Of a stretch of 9,100 nt of DNA, positions 1 through 5,981 are shown in pieces (within the stretch, counting starts at the first letter, position 1; every line of letters starts with the position of its first letter). The DNA is from Colimorpha_A sp045533115 (lineage in GTDB: Bacteria > Bacillota > Clostridia > Oscillospirales > CAG-272). The position numbers and the translations under genes are program-made. The notes beneath the pieces are model-generated. The model was not told where the DNA came from and ran no database searches. It worked only from the letters and a program-made list of their open reading frames with translations. The stretch lies in the NCBI GenBank assembly GCA_045533115.1, contig JAZSHF010000004.1, positions 1-9,100 on the forward strand. The letters run 5' to 3'.

Positions 1-113
1 GGGAACGGCGGGAGCAAGCCCCCGCCCTACAATTAACGTAGCAAAGGTTTTTAAGGCAGCGAATAGAGTGAGCGTGGGAGCAGCGGTGCGCCGGGGACGT
101 CGCACCCTACAAT
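1..113. repeat. Two tandem palindromic intergenic repeat units
   Basis: Two related units each begin GGGA, contain a short inverted repeat, and end in the identical string CCCTACAAT (25-33 and 105-113, an 80-bp period). The first unit has a stem GGCGGG (7-12) with CCCGCC (21-26). The second has GGTGCG (85-90) with CGCACC (101-106). No coding potential is convincing here. Similar short GC-rich palindromes ending in CCCTACAA are, from memory, dispersed in intergenic spaces of gut Clostridia genomes, but the window shows only these two copies. Their function is unknown. Confidence 0.55.
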
Positions 114-151
114 GACGTGGGAGTAACAATTAAACGTATCAAAGCTTCCTT

Positions 152-233
152 AATCGAAAGGGGATTCCAAAGGGGAAAACGTGTGCAGAATTTTGCCTAC
201 GCAAAATTCAAACCGGTTTGCCCCTTGGCGATT
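152..233. repeat. Long imperfect stem-loop, structured intergenic element
   Basis: Nested inverted repeats build one long stem. AATCG (152-156) pairs with CGATT (229-233), CCAA-GGGG-AAAC (167-180, with a bulged and a mismatched A) pairs with GTTT-CCCC-TTGG (216-228), and the centre is a perfect 9-bp hairpin GAATTTTGC/GCAAAATTC (188-196, 201-209) with loop CTAC. A palindrome AAACCGGTTT sits at 210-219. It could be a folded transcript or a small non-autonomous repeat; the sequence cannot decide. No ribosome binding site or open frame of interest goes with it. Confidence 0.5.
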
Positions 234-246
234 TTCTTTGCGAGCG

Positions 247-268
247 TTTCTTTGTTCGGACAAAGAAA
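247..268. repeat. Perfect 9-bp hairpin with TCGG loop
   Basis: TTTCTTTGT (247-255) and ACAAAGAAA (260-268) are exact inverted complements around the loop TCGG. There is no T-tract after it, so it is not an obvious terminator. It belongs to the same structured non-coding block as the stem-loop just to its left. Confidence 0.5.
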
Positions 269-307
269 TGCGGAAAAAGAGAAACGAAGTTTTTCAAAAA
301 TAAAAAC

Positions 308-337
308 CACCGATTCAAGCTATCGCCCGAATCGGTG
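308..337. terminator. Bidirectional terminator after the thioredoxin/FTR operon
   Basis: CACCGATTC (308-316) pairs with GAATCGGTG (329-337). On the minus strand the hairpin is followed by GTTTTTATTTTT and begins a few bases after the FTR-like stop codon, so it ends that operon. On the plus strand it is followed by CCTTTTTATTTTT and could also stop transcripts coming from the left. Confidence 0.8.
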
Positions 338-342
338 CCTTT

Positions 343-540
343 TTATTTTTCCTTATAATAAAGCATACAGTGACAGTATCCCTCGAAATCGGGATCGGCG
401 ATCTGCGCCTTGAACTCCTCACACATACACTTTATGTCCTCGCTTTTTCCCATCTTGCAGGGGCAATATCCGCCCTTGGCTTTAAGCCCCTCTTTTACGG
501 TCTTGACGATTTCCTCGTTTTCGTTAAAACGTATTTTCAT
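343..540 (-). CDS. Small ferredoxin:thioredoxin reductase (FTR) catalytic-subunit-like Fe-S protein
   Basis: A 65-residue protein with three C-x-C pairs, CPC (26-28), CMC (38-40) and CHC (56-58). This is the signature of FTR catalytic subunits, where four cysteines hold a [4Fe-4S] cluster and two form the redox disulfide that reduces thioredoxin. By family order Cys28 and Cys58 would be the disulfide and 26, 38, 40 and 56 the cluster ligands (inference); the His between the last two Cys is kept. Spacing differs from plant and cyanobacterial FTR: the first gap is shorter and the second longer. The ATG at 540 overlaps the thioredoxin stop as TGATG, so translation is probably coupled, and the partner is presumably that thioredoxin. 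An earlier in-frame TTG at 543 is less likely. The electron donor, probably ferredoxin, is inferred. Confidence 0.8.
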   Translation of the reverse strand: MKIRFNENEEIVKTVKEGLKAKGGYCPCKMGKSEDIKCMCEEFKAQIADPDFEGYCHCMLYYKEK

Positions 541-848
541 CAAAGTCCACCATCAATGAAAGCACGAAGCTCGTCGGCGTTAAGATAACCCTTTGTATTA
601 GCGGTAACCTTGCCGTCCTTTATAACGAAGAGGGTAGGGATAACGCTTACACCGTAACGGCGCGCAAGATCGGTATCGGTATCAACGTCGATCTTGACAA
701 ATTCAACATCAGGATAATCCGCATCAACCTCTTCAAGAACGGGCGCAAGCATCTTGCAGGGGCCGCACCACGTTGCATAAAAGTCAACAAGAACGGTCTT
801 CCCCTCGGAAAGCAGCACATCAAATTCTGCGGTATTTAAGTGTTTCAT
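540..848 (-). CDS. trxA: Thioredoxin
   Basis: A 102-residue thioredoxin of normal length. The active site WCGPC is at 27-31 (redox cysteines 28 and 31), preceded by the usual VDFYATWC strand, and the cis-proline loop VIPT is at 69-72. It is a cytoplasmic dithiol reductant for ribonucleotide reductase, peroxiredoxins and methionine sulfoxide reductases. The ATG at 848 has a good ribosome site (AAAGGAGA) a few bases upstream and a strong sigma-A promoter at 882-910. The FTR-like gene follows with a one-base overlap, so this thioredoxin may be reduced by ferredoxin through that protein rather than by an NADPH flavoenzyme (inference). The symbol follows the family; paralogues may exist elsewhere in the genome. 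Confidence 0.95.
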   Translation of the reverse strand: MKHLNTAEFDVLLSEGKTVLVDFYATWCGPCKMLAPVLEEVDADYPDVEFVKIDVDTDTDLARRYGVSVIPTLFVIKDGKVTANTKGYLNADELRAFIDGGL

Positions 849-881
849 ATAAATTCTCCTTTGAGATTATTTTCTAAGGAA

Positions 882-910
882 ATTATATAATATTTTCATC
901 AAAAGGTCAA
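882..910 (-). promoter_or_regulatory. Sigma-A promoter of the thioredoxin operon
   Basis: On the minus strand, -35 TTGACC (905-910) and -10 TATAAT (882-887) are separated by exactly 17 bp. The -35 box overlaps the stop codon of the upstream tepA gene, so thioredoxin has its own start even though it may also be read from tepA. Confidence 0.8.
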
Positions 911-1551
911 GTCCCTTTTATCATCTCCCGCAAAGCTGTTATGGCATCGGAGAGTGTGCCGAGACTGTCGATAAGACCGATCTCGACCGCCTCTGCGCCG
1001 TCGAGGAGCGTTCCGATATCGGTCGTCATTTCGTCTGTCTTCATCATGAGTGAGCGCAGATCCGCCTCGCTCACGCGCGAATTTCGGCAGATAAACGACA
1101 CTATCCTGTCTTGCATTTTGCTTAGGTTATCAAAGCTCTGCGGTACGCCGATAACGAGTCCGTTTATACGGACGGGATGAAGGGTCATCGTTGCCGACGG
1201 GACGATAAACGATCTTTTTGCGGCAACCGCAAGGGGTATTCCGATAGAATGTCCCCCGCCGAGGACAAGCGACACCGTCGGCTTGCTCATTCCCGCTATC
1301 ATTTCTGAGATAGCGAGCCCTGCCTCAACATCTCCGCCCACAGTGTTTATGAGCAATAGAAGTCCGTCGATGTCGCCTCGCTCCTCTATCTCGGCAAGTG
1401 CGGGAAGCATGTGCTCGTACTTCGTGACCTTTTGCCCGTCGGGCAACAGATAATGCCCCTCGACCTGCCCGATTATAGTTAAAAAATGAATTCGCCTCTC
1501 AGTGAGTGCGCCGTCTGTCATATCGGTCGCGTTTTTATCTTTATTTTCCAT
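907..1551 (-). CDS. tepA: ClpP-family serine protease, TepA/YmfB type
   Basis: A 214-residue ClpP/crotonase-fold protein of the translocation-enhancing (TepA, B. subtilis YmfB) group. Recognisable blocks are LLLLINTVGGDVEAGLAISE (about 64-83), the nucleophile segment GGGHSIGIPLAVAA (Ser102) and SATMTLHPVR with His125. The third catalytic residue is less clear: the position aligned to the ClpP Asp appears to be Gly180 within TDIGTLL, with Asp178 beside it. No signal peptide or membrane segment is seen, so a cytoplasmic or peripheral role is expected. In Bacillus the relative was linked to protein export, but its substrates are poorly known. The start ATG at 1551 has GGGGGA upstream. It faces pduL across a divergent spacer and is followed directly by the thioredoxin promoter. 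Confidence 0.88.
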   Translation of the reverse strand: MENKDKNATDMTDGALTERRIHFLTIIGQVEGHYLLPDGQKVTKYEHMLPALAEIEERGDIDGLLLLINTVGGDVEAGLAISEMIAGMSKPTVSLVLGGGHSIGIPLAVAAKRSFIVPSATMTLHPVRINGLVIGVPQSFDNLSKMQDRIVSFICRNSRVSEADLRSLMMKTDEMTTDIGTLLDGAEAVEIGLIDSLGTLSDAITALREMIKGT

Positions 1552-1589
1552 TTATCCCCCTGTTTTTGCGGAATTTTTTTCAAATATAC

Positions 1590-1618
1590 TTTACTTTTTT
1601 CCTTTCATATAGTATAAT
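1590..1618 (+). promoter_or_regulatory. Sigma-A promoter of pduL
   Basis: -35 TTTACT (1590-1595), 17-bp spacer, -10 TATAAT (1613-1618). Transcription would begin near 1625, giving a leader of about 30 bases that holds the ribosome site GTGAGGAAG. Confidence 0.7.
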
Positions 1619-1656
1619 ACTTTTGTTATAAAAATATTTAAGTGAGGAAGATAAAA

Positions 1657-2232
1657 ATGGCAAACAAAGTACTCGTTGAAACTTCTGCTCGTCACGTTCA
1701 CCTGACAGAAGAACATATCGAAATTCTTTTCGGAAAGGGCGCGACCCTTACCAAGAAAAAGGACCTCTCCCAGCCCGGTCAGTTCGCTTGCGAAGAGCGC
1801 GTAACCGTCGTTGGACCGAAGAAGTCTATTCCTAACGTTATAATTCTCGGACCGGCTCGTCCTGCTTCTCAGGTTGAGGTTTCCTTTACCGATGCTCGCA
1901 CTCTCGGTATTACTGCTCCCGTTCGTGAAAGCGGTGACCTTGCAGGTACCCCCGGCTGTAAGCTCGTCGGACCTTGCGGCGAGGTTGAAATCGACAGCGG
2001 CGTTATCATTGCAAAGCGCCATATTCACATCACCCCCGAGGACGCTGAGGCGTTCGGTGTAGCGGATAAGGAGATCGTTTCCGTTAAGTTCGACTCGAAC
2101 GACAGAAGCATTGTTTTCGGCGACGTTGTTATTCGCGTCAGCCCTAAGTTCGCTACCGCCATGCACATTGATACCGATGAAGCAAACGCTGCTTGTGCAT
2201 TCGGCGAGTGCTACGGCGAGATCGTTAAGTAA
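1657..2232 (+). CDS. pduL: Phosphate propanoyltransferase (PduL-type phosphotransacylase)
   Basis: A 191-residue PduL enzyme, which interconverts acyl-CoA plus phosphate and acyl-phosphate plus CoA. The two PduL half-domains carry the zinc-binding motifs RHVH (His13, His15) and RHIH (His122, His124), plus a third histidine site at MHID (His170). The 109-residue distance between the first two motifs matches known PduL proteins. Arg68 in GPAR fits the conserved arginine near the phosphate site. The protein starts almost at the first motif, so the N-terminal helix that targets PduL into microcompartments is missing; no shell genes are nearby. It therefore probably acts as a free cytoplasmic phosphotransacetylase supplying acetyl-phosphate (inference). 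Start: ATG 1657, 9 bases after GAGG; an in-frame GTG at 1642 lies inside the ribosome site. It is a single-gene unit. Confidence 0.93.
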   Translation: MANKVLVETSARHVHLTEEHIEILFGKGATLTKKKDLSQPGQFACEERVTVVGPKKSIPNVIILGPARPASQVEVSFTDARTLGITAPVRESGDLAGTPGCKLVGPCGEVEIDSGVIIAKRHIHITPEDAEAFGVADKEIVSVKFDSNDRSIVFGDVVIRVSPKFATAMHIDTDEANAACAFGECYGEIVK

Positions 2233-2242
2233 TTTGAACGCC

Positions 2243-2268
2243 GAGGGCACCGCTTATGCGGTGCCCTC
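2243..2268 (+). terminator. Perfect 11-bp hairpin after pduL
   Basis: GAGGGCACCGC (2243-2253) pairs with GCGGTGCCCTC (2258-2268) around the loop TTAT, starting 10 bases after the pduL stop. The tail (ATATTG) is poor in T, so this may pause or protect the mRNA 3' end, with termination completed at the next hairpin. Confidence 0.65.
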
Positions 2269-2280
2269 ATATTGTAAACG

Positions 2281-2307
2281 AAAAACTCCCCGATTGGGGG
2301 AGTTTTT
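2281..2307. terminator. Bidirectional terminator between pduL and fRMsr
   Basis: AAAAACTCCCC (2281-2291) pairs with GGGGAGTTTTT (2297-2307), giving a GC stem flanked by A- and T-runs on both sides. It lies between two convergent genes and ends 2 bases before the stop of the minus-strand reductase gene, so it should stop transcription both ways. Confidence 0.85.
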
Positions 2308-2308
2308 C

Positions 2309-2767
2309 TTATGCTTTTGTTTTGCTAAGAACCTTGCTTATTTCTTCTGCAATTTCAATGAATCCATCTTGATTGCAGCCGTTAAAGCGGCCGTGAAGTG
2401 GGCTGTCGATATCGAGAACACCGTAGAGCTGTCCGTTTTTGTGGATTGGTAATACGACCTCGCTGTTAGATTCGCTATCGCAGGTAATGTGCCCTTCATA
2501 GGTGTGAACATCGTGAACGAATATGGGATGATTTTTCTCGGCGGCTTTTCCGCAAACGCCTTTGCCAAGCTCGATCTCGGTGCAGGCGAGCTTGCCCTGA
2601 AACGGGCCGAGTATCAATTTACCGTCGCGGAGAAGGTAGAATCCTACCCAGTTTACGTTCTCTATTTCACTATAAAGAAGGGAAGCAATGTTGGAAAGGG
2701 CGGATACATCATATTCAATGCCTTCCGAGATATCGGAGATAGTATATTTTATTCTATCGTAAGTCAT
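2309..2767 (-). CDS. msrC: Free methionine-(R)-sulfoxide reductase (fRMsr, MsrC/YebR type)
   Basis: A 152-residue single GAF-domain enzyme that reduces free methionine-R-sulfoxide, usually at the expense of thioredoxin. Family blocks are NWVGFYLL (39-46), LGPFQGKLACTEI (53-65), GKGVCGKAA (68-76), ITCDSESNSEVVLPI (94-108) and GVLDIDSP (116-123). The three catalytic-site cysteines are Cys62, Cys72 and Cys96; their spacing of 10 and 24 equals that of E. coli fRMsr (84, 94, 118), and Cys96 would be the one that attacks the substrate. The length is close to the family norm. The gene starts one base after the stop of the small membrane-protein gene, so it is the last gene of the secG/hydratase run and is closed by the convergent terminator. 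The redox theme fits the thioredoxin operon in the same window. Confidence 0.93.
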   Translation of the reverse strand: MTYDRIKYTISDISEGIEYDVSALSNIASLLYSEIENVNWVGFYLLRDGKLILGPFQGKLACTEIELGKGVCGKAAEKNHPIFVHDVHTYEGHITCDSESNSEVVLPIHKNGQLYGVLDIDSPLHGRFNGCNQDGFIEIAEEISKVLSKTKA

Positions 2768-2768
2768 A

Positions 2769-3047
2769 TTATTTCCCTTTTTTTCCTATACGAATGATAA
2801 TGCCGGCAGTGATCTGCGAGATTGAAAGAATGAAAGCGATGGCGATCGGTATTATGCCGACCATATTATCCTTGTCGATTATGAGATGCAAGCCGTATAT
2901 GAGCGATGCAACCGTTGCGGTGACTCCAATAAGCGCTATGATAACCGCGAGAAAGCGGTAGCGTTTTTTCGCCATCTTATCCTCGGGAACGACGAGCATC
3001 ATAAGCTCCATATATATCTCAATAAGTATCTCAAAAAGTATGTCCAA
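2769..3047 (-). CDS. Small two-TM membrane protein, unknown function
   Basis: A hypothetical protein of up to 92 residues. It begins with an acidic/hydrophobic amphipathic stretch (DILFEILIEIYMELMML), then a basic linker (KMAKKRYR), then two hydrophobic segments at roughly 32-55 and 62-86, and ends in the basic tail IGKKGK. I do not recognise a named family, although small Clostridia proteins with a similar acidic lead and two TM segments are familiar from memory. The start is uncertain: a TTG at 3047, five bases after the hydratase stop, keeps the whole amphipathic lead. The ATG at 3011 would give 80 residues. Neither has a strong ribosome site. It is tightly packed between hydratase and fRMsr, so it is probably co-transcribed and may be coupled to the next gene. 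Confidence 0.65.
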   Translation of the reverse strand: MDILFEILIEIYMELMMLVVPEDKMAKKRYRFLAVIIALIGVTATVASLIYGLHLIIDKDNMVGIIPIAIAFILSISQITAGIIIRIGKKGK

Positions 3048-3052
3048 AGCGT

Positions 3053-5224
3053 TTAACTTCTATAATAATTTATAAGACAGCCGTCGAGAATTATTTGTCT
3101 TTCGTCGTCCGTCATATTCGATACTGTGAGGGTGAGGGGCTTATTATCGCCGTTTTCCTTGATGACGTAGGCGTTAAACACGTCGGTTTTGTTCATTACC
3201 GCGTCACGCACGCCGAGGACGAGAACGTAGTCTCCGACCTCAAAATCGGGCTCGTTTTCGGCAAGGAAGGGAAGCATACCCCAGTTTATGAGGTTCGAGC
3301 GGTAACGTTTGGTTGCATATTCAAGTGCGATGTTAGCAGAACCGCCGAGAACTCTCTGGCAGGACGCCGCCTGTTCACGCGCAGAGCCATCACCCGGCTT
3401 GCGGGCGTAGATAACGCTTCCTATCTGCGGAAGCTCGGTTTTACCTGTAAGCTCGCTTACAGCCTTGATGACGTTATCGTTCGGCTTTTCGCTTACGGTT
3501 GCCTTTGCGCGGGAAACGTATTCGGGATCCTTGCGCGAGAGGGCGAATTCCGCAAGCTTGAGGGGGTTAGAGCGGTAAGACGAGGTTTCACCCGAGGGGA
3601 TAAGCTCGTCGGTCGTCGTGACCGCATCGGTTATGTATGAGCAGACCTTCATAAGGATATTGCTTCCGAGCGCGGGCATTTCGGGCCAGTCTGCGATGTT
3701 AGGTCCGAAGCGAAGCTCGACCGTCGGGTCAGGCTTGCCATAGCCGTTATAAACGCGGCTCTTGTATGCAGAGTCATCGTAAACGTAATTAGGCTCGGTG
3801 TAGTCGATGTCGAGGTCGGTAGCGGCAGTGAGGATACCGCCGTTTGCCGCCGTTGCGGCGATAGAACGCGCGTCCATAAGCGCGACGTATGCGCTCTGAT
3901 TATTGCCGGGCTTCGAGCCCTCGCGGTTCGGGAAGTTACGGGTAGAATGACGGATGGAAAGGCATCCGTTTGCGGGTACGTCGCCTGCGCCGAAGCAGGG
4001 ACCGCAGAACGCCGTGCGGAGAGTTACACCGCTTCCGAGCAGATCTGACGCGGTGCCGTTCTTCATGAGCTGAGTCATAACGGGCTGGGACGCGGGGTAA
4101 GCCGAGAGGGCAAATTCGCCGTTCCCAATGCTCTTGCCTCGAAGGATATCGGCAGCGGCAACGAGGTTGTCGTATATGCCGCCTGCACAGCCGGCGATAA
4201 CGCCCTGTTCAACGTGGATGTTGCCATTCTCATCAATCTTATCATAAAGCTCGGTAAGACCGAATCTTTCAAGCACACCCTTGGGATCGGCTTTAAGCTC
4301 ATTTACGGTAACTGCATTTCCGGGATGGAAGGGGAGAGCGATCATGCTTTCTACTTTAGAGAGATCGACCGTTACCATAGAATCGTAGTAAGCGACGGAA
4401 GCGGGCTTAAGGGCCTTGTACGCCTCGGGGCGTCCGTGCTTCTCGAAGTATTCCTTAGTCTTTTCGTCGGTTATCCAAATAGACGAGAGGCAGGTCGTTT
4501 CGGTCGTCATAACGTCGATGCCGTTACGGAACTCGATCGGAAGATTCTTCACGCCCTCGCCGACGAACTCAAGAACCTTATTCTTAACGAAGCCCGACGA
4601 GAATACCGCGCCGATAAGCGCGATAGCGACGTCGTGAGGTCCGACGCCCTTTTTGGGAGCGCCGATAAGGTTGATCGCAACTACCTCGGGCATAGGTATA
4701 TCGTAGGTCTTTTTCAGAAGCTGCTTGACAAGCTCGGGACCGCCCTCGCCTATTGCCATAGTTCCGAGCGCGCCGTAACGCGTATGGCTGTCGGAGCCGA
4801 GTATCATTTTTCCGCATCCGCTCATCGTTTCTCTCATATAAGAATGAATGACCGACTGATGCGCGGGAACGTAGATTCCGCCGTACTTTTTAGCGGCGGA
4901 GAGACCAAAAAGATGGTCGTCCTCGTTGATCGTACCGCCGACTGCACAAAGGGAGTTATGGCAGTTGGTCAGAACGTAGGGAAGCGGGAAAGAGGTAAGT
5001 CCGCTTGCTCTCGCGGTCTGAATTATTCCGACGTAGGTTATGTCGTGTGATGCCATAGCGTCGAAGCGGATCATAAGATCCTTATCGTTTCCCGACACGT
5101 TATGAGAGGTCAGGATAGAATACGCTATCGTGCCTTTTCTCGCCTCACGCGCGGACACGGGAGCTTCCTTTGTAAATGTTTTTCCGTCAATCAGAAAAAC
5201 ACCGTCTTTTTCAAGCTTAATCAT
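3053..5224 (-). CDS. Aconitase-superfamily hydratase (YbhJ-like)
   Basis: A 723-residue protein with the full aconitase layout: the [4Fe-4S] domains first and the swivel domain at the C-terminus. Visible motifs are GSDSHT (143-148), the first cluster cysteine in AGCAGGIYDN (Cys346), the CGPC pair (Cys407, Cys410), TRNFPNREGS (428-437) equivalent to the family's NRNFxGRxG, and the swivel motif GDGSAREQAA (611-620), followed by YRSNLINWGMLP (641-652). All three cluster ligands and the Gly-x-Gly-Ser-x-Arg-Glu substrate loop are present, so it should be an active hydro-lyase on citrate/isocitrate or a similar acid. It resembles the YbhJ/hydratase branch more than classical AcnA, so the true substrate is open. 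The start ATG at 5224 has GGAGG five bases upstream, so in-frame codons further up are rejected. It lies downstream of secG behind a hairpin. Confidence 0.85.
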   Translation of the reverse strand: MIKLEKDGVFLIDGKTFTKEAPVSAREARKGTIAYSILTSHNVSGNDKDLMIRFDAMASHDITYVGIIQTARASGLTSFPLPYVLTNCHNSLCAVGGTINEDDHLFGLSAAKKYGGIYVPAHQSVIHSYMRETMSGCGKMILGSDSHTRYGALGTMAIGEGGPELVKQLLKKTYDIPMPEVVAINLIGAPKKGVGPHDVAIALIGAVFSSGFVKNKVLEFVGEGVKNLPIEFRNGIDVMTTETTCLSSIWITDEKTKEYFEKHGRPEAYKALKPASVAYYDSMVTVDLSKVESMIALPFHPGNAVTVNELKADPKGVLERFGLTELYDKIDENGNIHVEQGVIAGCAGGIYDNLVAAADILRGKSIGNGEFALSAYPASQPVMTQLMKNGTASDLLGSGVTLRTAFCGPCFGAGDVPANGCLSIRHSTRNFPNREGSKPGNNQSAYVALMDARSIAATAANGGILTAATDLDIDYTEPNYVYDDSAYKSRVYNGYGKPDPTVELRFGPNIADWPEMPALGSNILMKVCSYITDAVTTTDELIPSGETSSYRSNPLKLAEFALSRKDPEYVSRAKATVSEKPNDNVIKAVSELTGKTELPQIGSVIYARKPGDGSAREQAASCQRVLGGSANIALEYATKRYRSNLINWGMLPFLAENEPDFEVGDYVLVLGVRDAVMNKTDVFNAYVIKENGDNKPLTLTVSNMTDDERQIILDGCLINYYRS

Positions 5225-5257
5225 TTGTACCTCCAAGGTATATAAAAGATAACGCAA

Positions 5258-5281
5258 AAGCGCCTCGATTTCGAGGCGCTT
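5258..5281 (-). terminator. Hairpin between secG and hydratase
   Basis: AAGCGCCTCG (5258-5267) pairs with CGAGGCGCTT (5272-5281) around a 4-base loop. On the minus strand it is followed by TTGCGTTATCTTTTAT, a weak T-rich tail. It sits only about 33 bases before the hydratase start. Since I see no clear promoter in that short gap, it probably attenuates read-through from secG rather than ending the unit fully. Confidence 0.65.
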
Positions 5282-5334
5282 CTGAAATCAATATTAGATC
5301 TTGACGCCGCAAATATTTAGCGGATGTCGTTTTA

Positions 5335-5727
5335 TTACTGCTCGCCGCCGGTAGTGGTATCAGCGGGGTTGGTAGTATCGGGGGTAGTAGTCGAACCGTC
5401 GGTAGTAATATCACCGGTTGTTGTATCGGTCGCGGTCGTTTCCTTCATACCGTTAAGAAAGTCCTGATAGCTGGTCTTGATAAGACCGTCGTCCTGAATA
5501 ACGAAGGAGATGATAACAACGAGTGCGAAGATGATAGCAACTACGACCGTGAGCTTGTTGAGAATGTAATCACGGCTATTGCCCTTGTTCTTTCCATAGT
5601 AAGTATCGGAAGAGGAAGAGCCGCCAAGCGCACTCGACATACCCTTTTCCTTGCTGGACTGAAGAAGAATTGCGACCACGAGAAAAACTGCCGCAACTAT
5701 AAGAACGATTCCGATAAATGTAGCCAT
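5335..5727 (-). CDS. secG: Preprotein translocase subunit SecG with Thr-rich C-terminal tail
   Basis: A 130-residue SecG, the small subunit of the SecYEG channel in the cytoplasmic membrane. TM segment 1 spans about 4-22, followed by the conserved loop LLQSSKEKGMSSALGGSSSSD (21-41), and TM2 spans about 57-77. Typical SecG is 70-80 residues. Here the domain is followed by a tail with 16 threonines among residues 97-130 plus several Asp, Gly and Pro. Both SecG termini are thought to face outward, so the tail would lie outside the membrane (inference). The start ATG at 5727 has GGAGGAT upstream, and a promoter lies at 5801-5829. The hydratase follows after a hairpin; the usual rnr/smpB neighbours are not seen in this window. 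Confidence 0.9.
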   Translation of the reverse strand: MATFIGIVLIVAAVFLVVAILLQSSKEKGMSSALGGSSSSDTYYGKNKGNSRDYILNKLTVVVAIIFALVVIISFVIQDDGLIKTSYQDFLNGMKETTATDTTTGDITTDGSTTTPDTTNPADTTTGGEQ

Positions 5728-5800
5728 TATATTTTATCCTCCTGAAACACGCCAGAGCTCTCAGCCCGTTGGCATCGTATCTTTTTTCATAAGCCTATCT

Positions 5801-5829
5801 ATTTTATCATACTTTTTTCAATAATGCAA
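5801..5829 (-). promoter_or_regulatory. Probable sigma-A promoter of secG
   Basis: On the minus strand, -35 TTGCAT (5824-5829) and -10 TAAAAT (5801-5806) are spaced by 17 bp. This would give a secG leader of roughly 65 bases. It lies back to back with the tcdA promoter in an AT-rich divergent spacer (5728-5981). Confidence 0.65.
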
Positions 5830-5925
5830 GTACTAATATACAATTTTCTCAAATTATTTTATTTTATATTAAAAACTGTAGTATAAACGCGTATTTATTG
5901 ACAGTTTTGCACCGAAAAAATGTGT

Positions 5926-5954
5926 TTGACAGACCGTTCCGAATGTTATATAAT
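5926..5954 (+). promoter_or_regulatory. Consensus sigma-A promoter of tcdA
   Basis: -35 TTGACA (5926-5931), 17-bp spacer, -10 TATAAT (5949-5954): both hexamers match consensus exactly. A second TTGACAG copy at 5898-5904 has no -10 at the right distance. Confidence 0.88.
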
Positions 5955-5981
5955 AATTTTATAACCATTTTGGAGGAAATG

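Noticed and set aside
117..413. Plus-strand open frame at the left edge
   Set aside because: It crosses the structured repeats and the terminator and overlaps the FTR-like gene. The protein is low-complexity and has no ribosome site.
1591..2250. Minus-strand open frame of 219 codons opposite pduL
   Set aside because: It is fully antisense to a PduL with all motifs intact, runs across the pduL promoter, and has no family features.
4214..5050. Long plus-strand open frame (278 codons) inside the hydratase gene, and another at 3095-3640
   Set aside because: Both are antisense to a clearly conserved enzyme, have no ribosome site, and give no recognisable domains; GC-rich codon use opens the opposite frame.
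5728..5793. Riboswitch or leader peptide in the secG leader
   Set aside because: The leader is short and shows only a small AGAGCTCT palindrome; no known aptamer pattern or attenuator was seen.
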